From: Glycomyces sp. YM15
GTDB lineage: Bacteria > Actinomycetota > Actinomycetes > Mycobacteriales > Micromonosporaceae
NCBI RefSeq assembly: GCF_016918015.1
Contig: NZ_JAERMK010000007.1
Span: 21,829 to 85,828, forward strand
Direction of reading: 5' to 3'
DNA length: 64,000 bases
The first letter of the stretch is position 1; every line of letters begins with the position of its first letter. The notes beneath the pieces are model-generated. The model saw only the letters and a list, made by a program, of their open reading frames with translations, had not been told where the DNA came from and ran no database searches. The translations under genes were made by a program, and so were the position numbers. This document shows positions 16,162 to 25,478 of this stretch, in pieces.

Positions 16162-19100
16162 GAGGTCTGGGTGATCCGGGCGAGGCCGATGAGGATCTCG
16201 GAGGCGGACACCGGGTCGATCTCGGTCGGATGCGAGCGCCCTTGCCGCTCGTACGCCGAGTAGTCCTCGATGTGGGACAGGCAGACTCCGACGACGTGCT
16301 GCTCCGGCAGCTCAGCAGGGTTGCCGGCGTAGATGCCCGGGTCGAGCGAGAGGACGACGAACCCGCCTCCTGGCAGCGGGAAGCACAGGCCCGGTTCGCA
16401 ACCGCCGTCCTCCGGGGCGGCGCGCTGCCAGCCCCAGTGGGTCATGCCGAGGAGCCGCACCGATTCGACTGTGGCGCCGACGAAGCGGGTGAGCCGCCCG
16501 GTAGCCAGCTCCTCCTCGGTGAAGGCCATGACGGGCCTGCCGAGCTGGTCGAACGGCTGGAGGATCTCGTAGTCGGCCAGGATCTGGCCCCACACGCTGA
16601 GGTCGGTGCCGAGCCGCGCCGGGTGGATGAGGCTGACGGTCGCGTCCTCGGGCAGGGTGAAGTCCTCTTCCTCGACGTCGGTGAGGCTCTTGTCCTCGGC
16701 GATACGGAAGGCCGCCTGCGTGCCGTCGGTCTCGGCGAGCCAGATGAGGCGGCGGGCGAGGTGCGAGGTGAGCGGGTGGTCGACGAAGAAGGCGCGGAAC
16801 TCGGCCGCGGTCCAGGAGCGTCCGGCGATCATCGCGCGTTCGAGGCGCCCGATCTGGTCCTTGGCGACGGTGCGCAGGTCTTTCTTCAACTGTGAGAAGC
16901 GTTTGCGGGCGGCCTCGGCCAGTTCCGCGTCGTCCGACGCCCCGGGCTTCGGCAGGTCTTTGCGCGGCTTGCCGTCCATGTCGGTGACGAACGGTTTCAG
17001 CTGCTCGTCGAGGCCGACCTTGAACTGGCGGGGGCCGTAGTCCAGGACCAAGGCGGAGCCGCCTTCCTCGGAGGGGCCGCCGAGGCCGAAGTCCGGCACG
17101 AGCCGGTCGCCGAGTTGATCGGTGGTCAATCCCAGGTCCGCGGCGATCATCTGGATCAGCTCGGTCGCCTTCTCCTTGAGCGCCTTGAACTTCACCTTCT
17201 CGGAGATCCCGTGGATCGCGCGCAGCGCCGCTTCGGTGCCGATCGCTCCGAGGACCTCCAGGCCCGCCACGGCCCGCTTGTGCTGGGACTGACCCGGCCA
17301 GGCGCGGACCATCGGCGTGAGTTCACGAACCGCGTCGTCACCGCCGAAGTGCGTGAGCTGCGTCAGCGCCCACCCGTCCTTGGACGGCGCGTCGGCGGCG
17401 ATCCACAGCTCGAACAGTGCCCAGGAGAACGCGGCGAGCGAGTCGCGGTCGCACGTCTCGGCGACGACATCGATTCCGGCGTAGGGCGAATCGGGGGAGG
17501 CGAGCGAGAGAACCGTGGTCAGGTGCCGGACGGATTCGGCCGGGAGCGCCGTCTCGCGATCCTTGAGCAGGACCTGCGGCAGCATCGCGGGGTCGGCCCA
17601 GACAGGGGCCTTGGGGATCTTGATCTCGCCGGGGTCGAGCGGGTCGGCGTCGATCAGCGCGCCGATCGCGGCGACGGCCTCGTCGCCGTACTCCTTGGCG
17701 GCATCGACGACCACCGAGGCACCGTGGACGGCGATGAGGTGCCGCAGTGCGTTCGCGGCGTTGCGGCGCAACGTCTTGTCGCTGCCCAGCGCGTCGGGAA
17801 CGAGCAGATGCGCGGCCGCGGCGCTGTGCCGGACGAACCACTGTCTGGCCAAGGGCCGCAGGGACTTGAGCCGGGTCAGTCTGTCGGCGGCGAGCCGCGC
17901 CGCCTCCAGGTTCTGGATCGGCATGATCGCCGGGGTGTAGCTCGTGCCGCGTTTGAGATGCGGCGTCAAGCGCTCGAGCACCCGGAGTCCGAACCGGCCG
18001 AGCATCCGCTCGATCTCGATCACGTGCGGGTCCTCGGCCGAGCCGTCCCATTTGTCGAGCAGTTCCTCGGCGACGTCGAACGGCGCCCACGCGAAGAAGT
18101 AGGTCGCGTCCCGGAACCGCGAATGCTTACGGGCGCGGGCGATATCGTTGTCCCAGAAGCCATCCTGGATCCAGCTGATGTCCTCTTCCTGAAGCCCGGC
18201 CCAGCGCAGCCGCTCCTCCTCGGTCCAGACGAGACGGTCCGCCAACGAGGGCGCGAGCCCTTCGATGACCACCTCTTTCCGCTTGGCGCGCTTCCTTGCC
18301 CAGGGCGGGGACACCAGCAGCGGAGGCAGCGCCTCACCAGGTGCGGACGGAACGAGCAGGGAGTCGTCCACGAGCTCGGCGATCGCTTCCCGGTGCCAGG
18401 ACTCGAGGTCCTGCGCTGCGGCTTCGAGCAGCCCCGGGGCGGTCCTGGCGAACCCGGCGAGTTTGACTCGCAGCCCCGGTGCGGCGTCGCGGGAGCGCTG
18501 GGCGACGGCCCGAGCCACCCGCTCGGGAGTCAGTGCGGCCATCGCGAACAGCGCGTTGAGCGTGCCGGGCACCCGCAGGTGGTCGATCAGGAACAGCGGT
18601 GCGGCGTCGCCCGGCAGCAGGCCGATCGCCTGCAGCACCAGGGAGCGCTGGGCGGCCGTGAGCGCTTCGGCCTGCGTCAGGGTCGCGCCGAGCACCGGCA
18701 GGGCGTCGACCCCCATGGCGTCGACCAGCATCGCCACGGTCTGCTCGCTGAGGGCGTCCTTGCGGATGAACGGCCGCTTGGCGGCGGCGACGTGCTCAGG
18801 GGTGGTGGCCATGGACCGCAGGGCCCACTCGAAGCCGACCCCCGCCGACTGGTCGGCGCAGGCCTCCGCGACCCAGTCGAGCTCGGTGGGCATGAGCAGC
18901 GCCGCGGCGATGCGCCGCACCGGACTCGTGCGGTGCGCCCCGACCGCTGCGACGGCCGCCGCGTACTCGCTGCCGCTAGCGCGCGCGAGGAGCGCGCGCA
19001 CGCGGATGATCGTGTCGCGCATGTAGAACCAGTACCAGGCCGCATGGTGCGGTTCGATCTCGCCGAGATGCTTGTCCGCGATGATCTTCCGGTAATCGGG

Positions 19101-19490
19101 GAACCAGCTCTGGAGCGGCATCGCCCCGACCGTCGCCGCTGCGGCGAACGGCAGGCCGTGCTCGCGGAGCCACGCGTCCAGGTGCAGGTTGCGCCGGTCC
19201 GGGGCGATCTGGCCCGAGTACTGACCCGACTCGGCGACGTTCAAGACCACGGCCGCGCCCTCGGGACTCGGGCTGCCGTCGAGGTGTTCGAGGGCCGCGT
19301 CGGCCCACCGCTTGTTCTCGGGCCGGCGCAGCGCCGTCTCGATCCGGCTGCGGTGGTGGGCGATCCGCTCGGCGACCTGGGTCGGCGCGGTGGCGTCGGT
19401 GTCGATGTCGGGACCGAGGCGCTTGCCGCGCCACGGCAGGAGGTGCGCAGTCCAGCTGTCAGGAAGGCGAACGGGGTCGTTGTGTTCCAT
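16158..19490 (-). CDS. DUF4132 domain protein (YehI/MolR-like), 1,110 aa
   Basis: The first ~750 residues are helical repeats. The C-terminal third matches the DUF4132 pattern: DYGPRQFKVGLDEQLKPF and KDLPKPGASDDAELAEAA, then FDQLGRPVMAF, GRLTRFVGATVESVRLLG and WGWQRAAPEDGGCEPGL. In E. coli, DUF4132 occurs with WGR in YehI, next to MoxR/VWA-type genes; here WGR sits on a separate giant gene and no MoxR or VWA gene is nearby. ATG at 19490 gives the same N-terminus as the decayed tandem copy; ATG at 19502 is the alternative. No strong ribosome binding site is visible. The role is unknown; chaperone-like or defence-related roles are only speculation. Confidence 0.8.
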   Translation of the reverse strand: MEHNDPVRLPDSWTAHLLPWRGKRLGPDIDTDATAPTQVAERIAHHRSRIETALRRPENKRWADAALEHLDGSPSPEGAAVVLNVAESGQYSGQIAPDRRNLHLDAWLREHGLPFAAAATVGAMPLQSWFPDYRKIIADKHLGEIEPHHAAWYWFYMRDTIIRVRALLARASGSEYAAAVAAVGAHRTSPVRRIAAALLMPTELDWVAEACADQSAGVGFEWALRSMATTPEHVAAAKRPFIRKDALSEQTVAMLVDAMGVDALPVLGATLTQAEALTAAQRSLVLQAIGLLPGDAAPLFLIDHLRVPGTLNALFAMAALTPERVARAVAQRSRDAAPGLRVKLAGFARTAPGLLEAAAQDLESWHREAIAELVDDSLLVPSAPGEALPPLLVSPPWARKRAKRKEVVIEGLAPSLADRLVWTEEERLRWAGLQEEDISWIQDGFWDNDIARARKHSRFRDATYFFAWAPFDVAEELLDKWDGSAEDPHVIEIERMLGRFGLRVLERLTPHLKRGTSYTPAIMPIQNLEAARLAADRLTRLKSLRPLARQWFVRHSAAAAHLLVPDALGSDKTLRRNAANALRHLIAVHGASVVVDAAKEYGDEAVAAIGALIDADPLDPGEIKIPKAPVWADPAMLPQVLLKDRETALPAESVRHLTTVLSLASPDSPYAGIDVVAETCDRDSLAAFSWALFELWIAADAPSKDGWALTQLTHFGGDDAVRELTPMVRAWPGQSQHKRAVAGLEVLGAIGTEAALRAIHGISEKVKFKALKEKATELIQMIAADLGLTTDQLGDRLVPDFGLGGPSEEGGSALVLDYGPRQFKVGLDEQLKPFVTDMDGKPRKDLPKPGASDDAELAEAARKRFSQLKKDLRTVAKDQIGRLERAMIAGRSWTAAEFRAFFVDHPLTSHLARRLIWLAETDGTQAAFRIAEDKSLTDVEEEDFTLPEDATVSLIHPARLGTDLSVWGQILADYEILQPFDQLGRPVMAFTEEELATGRLTRFVGATVESVRLLGMTHWGWQRAAPEDGGCEPGLCFPLPGGGFVVLSLDPGIYAGNPAELPEQHVVGVCLSHIEDYSAYERQGRSHPTEIDPVSASEILIGLARITQTS

Positions 19491-19517
19491 GCGAGTGAGC
19501 ATAGAAAAGGGGACCGA

Positions 19518-19531
19518 CAAGCGTTCGTTTG
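19518..19531. promoter_or_regulatory. Imperfect palindrome upstream of the DUF4132 gene
   Basis: CAAGCGTTCGTTTG matches the perfect palindrome upstream of the WGR gene at 12 of 14 positions and lies 28 bases before the DUF4132 start. The flanking bases (A before, G after) are also conserved. Confidence 0.55.
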
Positions 19532-19554
19532 GTGAAACCGTGTGGCTTCCGTGA

Positions 19555-19817
19555 ACCTGTCGTTGCCGGTCAGGGGAGGCGTACGTCCGGCGGCAGCTTG
19601 TCGACCACGATGAGCCCGCCCGGACCGCGGCCCCTCGGTGCCGGCCCCTCCGGGAGATGCCGAACGCTCCCGGCAGGCCCATCGTCGCGCGAACCGAGTA
19701 CATAGGACTCTGACCGAGCTGTGCCGTCCCGCAGACTGCGGGCCTCCAAGGGCTTGAAGGTGTGCCGCCCTACTGCGGCGTAGGAGACCGCGCCGCGGAG
19801 GGGCCGACCGCCGCTGT
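19555..19817. other. Intergenic stretch, possibly holding a gene remnant
   Basis: I see no intact gene here. On the minus strand one frame ends GGLIVVDKLPPDVRLP followed by a stop at about 19571, which looks protein-like and could be the C-terminus of a lost gene. No start codon or family could be assigned. Confidence 0.3.
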
Positions 19818-19854
19818 CGGTGTCGCACCGAGCTCATGGAGCGGTGCGACACCG
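19818..19854 (-). terminator. Strong hairpin after the TRAP permease gene
   Basis: Perfect 13-base arms CGGTGTCGCACCG and CGGTGCGACACCG with an 11-base loop lie 13 bases beyond the TRAP permease stop codon. Confidence 0.7.
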
Positions 19855-19866
19855 TTCGCACCACTC

Positions 19867-21855
19867 TCAACGGTGCGCCGGCTCGGCGGTCCGATGCCGC
19901 CACAGCTGCACGCCCGCCACCGCCAGGACCAGCGCCAACCCGATCGCGTCGAACACGAACCGGGGTGCCACGATCAGCGCCATGGCCGCGACCATGGCCA
20001 CGCGCTCGACGAGCGTGGTCCTGGTGAGCCAGTAGCCTTCCAGCGCCACGGCGAACGCGAACAGTCCACCCATGCCGGTGACCACCGCCAGCGCCACCTC
20101 CGCGGGGCTGCCGTTGAGCAGGAGCGGCGAATACGCCATGAGCAGCGGTATCAGATAGAGGCCCTTGGCGAACTTCCACGCCGAGAAGCTGGTCCTCATC
20201 GGACTGGCTCCGGCGATGCCCGCAGCGGTGAATCCCGCCAGCGCCACCGGAGGCGTGACGTTCGAGTCCTGGCTCAGCCAGTAGATGATCATGTGGGCGA
20301 CGATGATCGGCAGCCCCAGGTCGAGCAGTGCCGGGCCGGCGAGCACCGCCAGCACCACGTAGGAGGCGGTCACCGGGAGGCCGAGGCCGAGCACCAAGGA
20401 GGCGAGGGCGATCATCAGCAGCATCAGCAGCAGGTTCTCACCCGCGAAGTCGACCATCATGCCGGAGAATCGCAGGCCCAGGCCGGTGAGCCCGACCATT
20501 CCCACCACGATTCCGGCCGCGGCCGTCGCCACCGACACGGTGAGCGTGTTCCGGGCCGCCAGTACGAAGACCTCGGCGAGATCGCGCAGGCTCAGTCGGC
20601 TGGACCGTCGCAGCATGGCCACCACGAACAGGGCGACGACCGCCCAGAGTCCGGCCTTGATCGGCGCGACGTATTGGAACAGCAGGTACACCAGCAGTGC
20701 GAACGGCGCCAGGAAGTGGAAGCCTTGGGCGAGAATCGTTCTGGCCCGAGGGAGCGACCCGGCCGGAATGCCGCCGATGCCCTGCTTGCGGGCCAGGATG
20801 TCCACGAAGAGGAAGACGACGGCGAAGTACATCAGCGCCGGGATGATGGCGACCAGCGCGATCTCGGCGTAGGGGACGCCGATCATCTCGGCCATCACGA
20901 AGGCGCCCGCGCCCATGATGGGCGGCAGGAGCTGTCCACCGGTGGACGCGGCCGCCTCCACTCCGCCGGCGTCGTGCGCCTTGTAGCCGACCCTCTTCAT
21001 CATCGGGATCGTGAACGCGCCCGTGGTGACGGTGTTGGCGATGGCGCTGCCGGAGATCGAACCCATGAAGGCGCTGCCCACGACGGCGCCCTTCGCGGGA
21101 CCTCCGCGGTACTTCCCGGTCAGGCAGTTCGCCAGGTCGATGAAGAAGTTGCCGCCTCCGGTCTTCTCCAGCAGCGCACCGAAGAAGATGAACATGAAGA
21201 CGAACGTGGCCGCCACCCCGAGTGCGAGACCGTAGATGCCCTCCTGGAACAGGAAGCTGTGGTAGGAGATCCGCTGGAAGGTGTATCCGCGGTGCGCGAG
21301 GAAGTCGGGGAGCAGCGGCCCGATCCAGGCATACGCCAGGAACACGGCCACCAGAACGCTCATGAACAGGCCGATGGTCCGGCGGCACGCCTCCAGGAGC
21401 AGCAGGACCATCACCGTGCCCATGGCGACGTCGAGGTCGCTGGGGTCGCCGATGCGCAGCAGGATCGAGTCGTATTCGACCACGGGGTAGAGGCTGACTG
21501 CCACGGCGACCGCGACGAGGACGAGGTCTGCGATGGCCATCGGCAGGCGGCGTGCCCATCGCCGCTTGGCGGCGGGTTTGAGCATGAACACCAGCACCAG
21601 CACGAACATCAGGTGGACCACGCGCTGGTGGTAGGAGTTCAGCGACAGGAACAGCGCGGTGTAGAGCTGGAACGCGCCGAGCAGGACGGCCACCGCGAGG
21701 ACGACGACGCCCGCCGGTCGGGCGAGGGCGGTCTCGCCCCAGCGGTCGGCGGCCAGGCGCTGCCACAGCGGCCGCGGGTCGGGCGGTTCGGGGACGTTCG
21801 CTTCGACTTGCTTCGGTTTTTCGGCGTCCGGCAGGGACCGGGCGGATTTGGACAT
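19867..21855 (-). CDS. TRAP transporter fused 4TM/12TM permease (TAXI type)
   Basis: This 662-residue integral membrane protein combines the small (DctQ-like) and large (DctM-like) TRAP subunits, as is normal for TAXI-TRAP systems. The soluble first 45 residues are followed by many hydrophobic segments. Family signatures include GLALGVAATFVFMFIFFGAL, then GSISGSAIANTVTTGAFTIP and VEAAASTGGQLLPPIMGAGA. It drives sodium- or proton-coupled uptake of an organic acid delivered by a TAXI receptor. GGAGAACCCG precedes the ATG at 21855. The TAXI lipoprotein gene lies 131 bases upstream on the same strand and almost certainly shares the transcript. The substrate is unknown; dicarboxylates or glutamate-like compounds are typical. 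Confidence 0.93.
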   Translation of the reverse strand: MSKSARSLPDAEKPKQVEANVPEPPDPRPLWQRLAADRWGETALARPAGVVVLAVAVLLGAFQLYTALFLSLNSYHQRVVHLMFVLVLVFMLKPAAKRRWARRLPMAIADLVLVAVAVAVSLYPVVEYDSILLRIGDPSDLDVAMGTVMVLLLLEACRRTIGLFMSVLVAVFLAYAWIGPLLPDFLAHRGYTFQRISYHSFLFQEGIYGLALGVAATFVFMFIFFGALLEKTGGGNFFIDLANCLTGKYRGGPAKGAVVGSAFMGSISGSAIANTVTTGAFTIPMMKRVGYKAHDAGGVEAAASTGGQLLPPIMGAGAFVMAEMIGVPYAEIALVAIIPALMYFAVVFLFVDILARKQGIGGIPAGSLPRARTILAQGFHFLAPFALLVYLLFQYVAPIKAGLWAVVALFVVAMLRRSSRLSLRDLAEVFVLAARNTLTVSVATAAAGIVVGMVGLTGLGLRFSGMMVDFAGENLLLMLLMIALASLVLGLGLPVTASYVVLAVLAGPALLDLGLPIIVAHMIIYWLSQDSNVTPPVALAGFTAAGIAGASPMRTSFSAWKFAKGLYLIPLLMAYSPLLLNGSPAEVALAVVTGMGGLFAFAVALEGYWLTRTTLVERVAMVAAMALIVAPRFVFDAIGLALVLAVAGVQLWRHRTAEPAHR

Positions 21856-21986
21856 CGGGTTCTCCGAGTTTCGCGGGGGCTTTGAACGGTGCGGAGCGGC
21901 GGCGGACCGCGCCAGCGGGAGTGCCGCCGCCGCTCGCGCTTGGAGGGGGAGTGGTCGTGGCGGCGGCCCGATGCCGGGCCGGTCCG

Positions 21987-23009
21987 CTACGGCTGCAGGT
22001 GGTCCGGCACCGCCAGTCCCTGCTCCTCGATGTATCGGACCGCGCCCGGGTGGAGCGGGACGGGGCTGTTGGCGAAGCTGTCGGGCACGAAATAGGGCGC
22101 ACCGGGCTCGTAGACCTGGTCGATCATCGCGACCTGGCCGTACATGGCCTCAACGAGCTCGTAGGCGAGATCGTCGGGGAAGTCGGCGTCGACGACGAGC
22201 ACGTTCCACAGGGCGATCGTGTCCACGTCGTCGGGCACGCTGGCGTAGGTGCCGCCGGCGATGGTGTGCGGTGTGTAGAAGGGGTACTGCTCGGTCACGG
22301 CGTCGACTTCGTCGGGGCACATCGGGATGAGGTGGATCGGGGCGGTGGCTTCGAGCTCCCGGAGGCTGCCGTGGCCTTCGCCGACGACCCATGAGCCCGC
22401 GTCGATCTGGTCGGCCCGCAGCGCCTCGGCGGTCTCGGCATAGGCGTAGCGCTGGACGTCGACATCGTCGAAGGACATGCCGAGGGCGTCGAACACCAGG
22501 TCGGTGGCGACCTCGTTGCCGCTGCCGGGCGCTCCCACCGAGAAGCGCGTGCCCTCGATGTCCGCGAAGCAGTCGAGGCCGAGCGACTCGTCGATCGACT
22601 GCAGCGACACCCCGTGGTACACGTTCGGATAGAGCACCATGAGCACCCTCAGGTCGATGGGGGCGTCGAACGCGCCTTCGCCGTTGACCGCCTGGTACAC
22701 CACGTCGCCTTGCGCGATGGCCACTTCGCTGTCGCCCGATTCGAGCAACCGGAGGTTCTCCAGCGATCCCCCGGTGGCCTCGGCCGTGGCCGTGACGCCG
22801 TCGACGTGGTCGCTGATGATCTCGGCCATCGCGCCGCCGACGGGGTAGTACACGCCGCTGGTCGTACCGGTCGCAATGGACAGGCTGCTGATCTCGTGCT
22901 CGGCGGCGGCGTCGCTCTCGGCCGGCTGCGAACAGCCGGCCAGGGCCACGGCCAGGACTGTGGAAGTGCCCGCTGCGAGCATCGCGGCGGTTCGGGCTCG
23001 TTTCAACAT
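21987..23009 (-). CDS. TAXI family TRAP transporter solute-binding lipoprotein
   Basis: The 340-residue protein starts with a lipoprotein signal (MLKRARTAAMLAAGTSTVLA, lipobox LAGC, Cys at about 26) and then SIATGTTSGVYYPVGGAMAEI, the defining TAXI N-terminal motif. Further typical segments are GGSLENLRLLESGDSEVAI, FSVGAPGSGNEVATDLVF and PHTIAGGTYASVPDDVDTI near the C-terminus. It captures the ligand outside the membrane and hands it to the fused permease encoded just downstream. AGAAGGAGCGA before the ATG at 23009 fixes the start; upstream in-frame codons are noncoding. The gene is divergent from a two-component system that has its own TAXI protein. Confidence 0.93.
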   Translation of the reverse strand: MLKRARTAAMLAAGTSTVLAVALAGCSQPAESDAAAEHEISSLSIATGTTSGVYYPVGGAMAEIISDHVDGVTATAEATGGSLENLRLLESGDSEVAIAQGDVVYQAVNGEGAFDAPIDLRVLMVLYPNVYHGVSLQSIDESLGLDCFADIEGTRFSVGAPGSGNEVATDLVFDALGMSFDDVDVQRYAYAETAEALRADQIDAGSWVVGEGHGSLRELEATAPIHLIPMCPDEVDAVTEQYPFYTPHTIAGGTYASVPDDVDTIALWNVLVVDADFPDDLAYELVEAMYGQVAMIDQVYEPGAPYFVPDSFANSPVPLHPGAVRYIEEQGLAVPDHLQP

Positions 23010-23356
23010 TCGCTCCTTCTGGTTCGGCGACGGCCGGTGGGCGACGCCGCTCGAGAGGTTGGACATGGGAGGTGGTTGAACCGAAACGTAGGTGACACAC
23101 GACACTCATCACAATGAAATGTCGACAAGCTTGAGGAAGGCCTTACACACAGTCATCCGTTCAGTTGATATGCCCTCGCCCGGAAGGGTTGTCCTGACTG
23201 ATCTTTCGTTTGATGTCGCACAGGTATCACGGCTGCTCACGCGTCGGTAGGGTCGCCGGAAAGGGTGTTACCAGCGCTCGAATCCGCCTGCATACCATGA
23301 CAAATCGGAAGTTTCAGCCAATGTGACCTGTGTCGCTTTCCGATACTCTCGGTGGA
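23010..23356. promoter_or_regulatory. Divergent promoter region between TRAP-TAXI operon and two-component operon
   Basis: These 347 bases hold the promoters of both units and are the most AT-rich stretch nearby. A -10-like GATACT (23342-23347) lies nine bases before the response-regulator start. CGGAAAG near 23260 and CTTTCCG near 23336 form a widely spaced inverted pair that might bind the response regulator. No coding sequence is evident. Confidence 0.5.
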
Positions 23357-24037
23357 GTGAAGGTCCTCCTTGTCGAAGACGACACCCGGATGGCGGATGC
23401 GCTGTGCGCCGCGCTCAAGCGGCGTGGCTATGAAGTCCTGAAGGCCACCACCGCCGCTGCCGCCTTGGCGGTGCCACCGGTCGATGTGGTCCTGCTGGAC
23501 CTCGGCCTGCCCGACCGGGACGGCATCGACGTCTGCCGAGCGATGCGCTCCCGATCGGACACCGCGATCATCGCGGTCACCGCCCGCGGCGAGGTGACCG
23601 ATCGCGTCCAGGGCCTGCGCAACGGATTCGACGACTACGTCGTCAAACCCTTCTCCATGGTCGAACTCGAAGCGCGCATCGAGGCAGTCCTGCGCAGGGC
23701 GAAGCCGCGGCTCTCCGGGGCGATGAACGTCGGCCCGCTGCGCATCGATCCGGACACCGGAGAAGCCTGGCGCGACGGCTCCCCCCTCGCCCTGGCCCGA
23801 AAGGAATTCGCCCTGCTCCTCGCCCTCGCCCGCTGCCCGGGGGCGGTGGTGGGACGCGAACGGCTCCTCATCGACGTGTGGCAGAGCACTTGGAGCGGCG
23901 GGCGCACCCTCGACGTCCACATGTCCTCGCTGCGCAGCAAACTGGGCGCACCGCCGCTCATCGAGACCGTGCGCGGCATCGGATTCCGGCTCGCCGTGCC
24001 CAGCCCCGCGGCCGACACCTCCGCCGGGAGGCCGTGA
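23357..24037 (+). CDS. OmpR-family response regulator
   Basis: The receiver domain (VKVLLVEDDTRMADALCAAL, phospho-acceptor D48 in VVLLDLGLPDRDG, conserved K in DDYVVKPF) is followed by an OmpR/PhoB winged helix (ARKEFALLLALARCPGAVVG, then GGRTLDVHMSSLRSKLG and TVRGIGFRL). The protein is 226 residues. I chose GTG at 23357 because it starts exactly at the first beta strand and has a GATACT -10 just upstream; GTG at 23330 would add nine residues. The sensor kinase gene starts five bases after the stop, and a TAXI lipoprotein follows. It likely controls the divergent TRAP-TAXI operon, in the manner of TctD. Confidence 0.9.
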   Translation: MKVLLVEDDTRMADALCAALKRRGYEVLKATTAAAALAVPPVDVVLLDLGLPDRDGIDVCRAMRSRSDTAIIAVTARGEVTDRVQGLRNGFDDYVVKPFSMVELEARIEAVLRRAKPRLSGAMNVGPLRIDPDTGEAWRDGSPLALARKEFALLLALARCPGAVVGRERLLIDVWQSTWSGGRTLDVHMSSLRSKLGAPPLIETVRGIGFRLAVPSPAADTSAGRP

Positions 24038-24041
24038 GCTG

Positions 24042-25478
24042 ATGCGCCGTCGACTCCTGCTCACCTACCTGTCCCTGCTGTTCACCATCATGGCCGGCCT
24101 GGCGGTGCCCCTGGCCGCGACTCTGGCGACACAAGAGACGCAGACGATGTTCATCGACCGCCAAGGCGACACGGCGCGGTTCGCCAGCATCGCCGAACCC
24201 GCGATCCGCACCGGCGAGCTGGTCGCCCTCACCGCGGAGCTGACCGGATACGAGGAGATCTACGGCATCAGCACCGTCGTCATCGGGCGCGACGGAGTAC
24301 CGGTGGCGGCCTCCGGCTCCAAGGCCGACCTCACCGACGACGGATTGGAGCGACGGCTGCGAGCGGCCCTCGCGGGGGAGCGGTCGGCCGATATCGAACC
24401 GTTGTGGCCCTGGCAGGGCCGGCCCATCATCGTGGCAGAACCGGTGGGCAGGGGCGGTGAGGTCATCGGGGCCGTGGCCACCGTCTCACCGACCGCATCG
24501 CTCCGCGCCGCGACGATGCGAAGCTGGGGCGTGCTCGGCATCGCCGTGCTCGTCGCGCTCGCCGTGGGACTCGCGGCGGCCCGCCCCCTCACCGCCTGGA
24601 TGCTGCGGCCGGTCGCCGAACTCGACCAGGTGACCCATGACATCACCGAGGGCAGACTGGGAGCCCGCGTCCGCGGCGACGCCGGACCACCCGAACTCCG
24701 CCGGCTGGCCGACTCCTTCAACACCATGGCCGACACCGTGACCGAACTGGTCGATAGGCAGCGCACCTTCGTCTCCTATGCGAGCCACCAACTTCGAAAC
24801 CCGCTCGCGGCCCTGCGACTCCGAGTCGAGGACCTCAACGCCCATCTCGGCGAGCGCGGCGAAGCGGATCACGCCCTGGCGCTCGACGAGGTCGACCGGC
24901 TCACCCGGATCTGCGACGGACTGCTGGCCGTGGCCAGGACCGGAGCGAAACCGACCGATCGGTTCGTCGCCGACGCCGCGGACATCGCAGCGCGGCGCAT
25001 CCTCGCCTGGCGGCCCGTCGCCGCCCGCAGCGGCAGCAGCCTGCGGCAGACCGGCGACCTCGCAGCCCCCGTTCTGGCACCCGCGGGCACCCTGGACCAG
25101 GCGTTGGACGTGCTCATCGACAACGCGCTGAAGTTCGCCGGCCCGCACGCCACCGTCACCGTCGACGTGCGCCGGTCCGCCGACGGCCCGGTGCACGTCC
25201 ACGTCATCGACGACGGACCCGGCCTGCCCGAGACCGACCTGGAGTCGGCGGTGCGCCCGCTGTGGCGCCATGACCACCCGGGCGACACCGGCGGGTTCGG
25301 ACTCGGGCTGGCCATCGTCGCCACCCTCCTGGACATGGCCGACGGCGGACTGCACCTGGCACCGGCCGAGCCCCGCGGCATCGACGCCCGGATCACATTG
25401 CCGCCGCCCCAGGCGACGCTGCCGGATTCGCTGCACCGCACCGATCCTGACGGAATCGAATCGAGGCCGCGCACATGA
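24042..25478 (+). CDS. Sensor histidine kinase
   Basis: The order is: membrane segment (about residues 5-28), an extracytoplasmic sensor of about 130 residues, a second membrane segment (about 162-182), HAMP (about 183-238), a HisKA domain with H249 in SYASHQLRNPLAAL, and HATPase with an N box (DNALKF), G1 (DDGPGLP) and G2 (GGFGLGLAIV). The start ATG at 24042 follows GGGAGG, five bases after the regulator gene. Its stop overlaps the ATG of the TAXI lipoprotein gene (ATGA), so all three are translationally coupled. That arrangement suggests the lipoprotein presents the ligand to the extracytoplasmic sensor domain. Confidence 0.92.
   Translation: MRRRLLLTYLSLLFTIMAGLAVPLAATLATQETQTMFIDRQGDTARFASIAEPAIRTGELVALTAELTGYEEIYGISTVVIGRDGVPVAASGSKADLTDDGLERRLRAALAGERSADIEPLWPWQGRPIIVAEPVGRGGEVIGAVATVSPTASLRAATMRSWGVLGIAVLVALAVGLAAARPLTAWMLRPVAELDQVTHDITEGRLGARVRGDAGPPELRRLADSFNTMADTVTELVDRQRTFVSYASHQLRNPLAALRLRVEDLNAHLGERGEADHALALDEVDRLTRICDGLLAVARTGAKPTDRFVADAADIAARRILAWRPVAARSGSSLRQTGDLAAPVLAPAGTLDQALDVLIDNALKFAGPHATVTVDVRRSADGPVHVHVIDDGPGLPETDLESAVRPLWRHDHPGDTGGFGLGLAIVATLLDMADGGLHLAPAEPRGIDARITLPPPQATLPDSLHRTDPDGIESRPRT

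Noticed and set aside
17115..19535. Plus-strand open frame over the DUF4132 gene
   Set aside because: Antisense to a protein with clear DUF4132 blocks; Arg/Gly-rich translation without motif.
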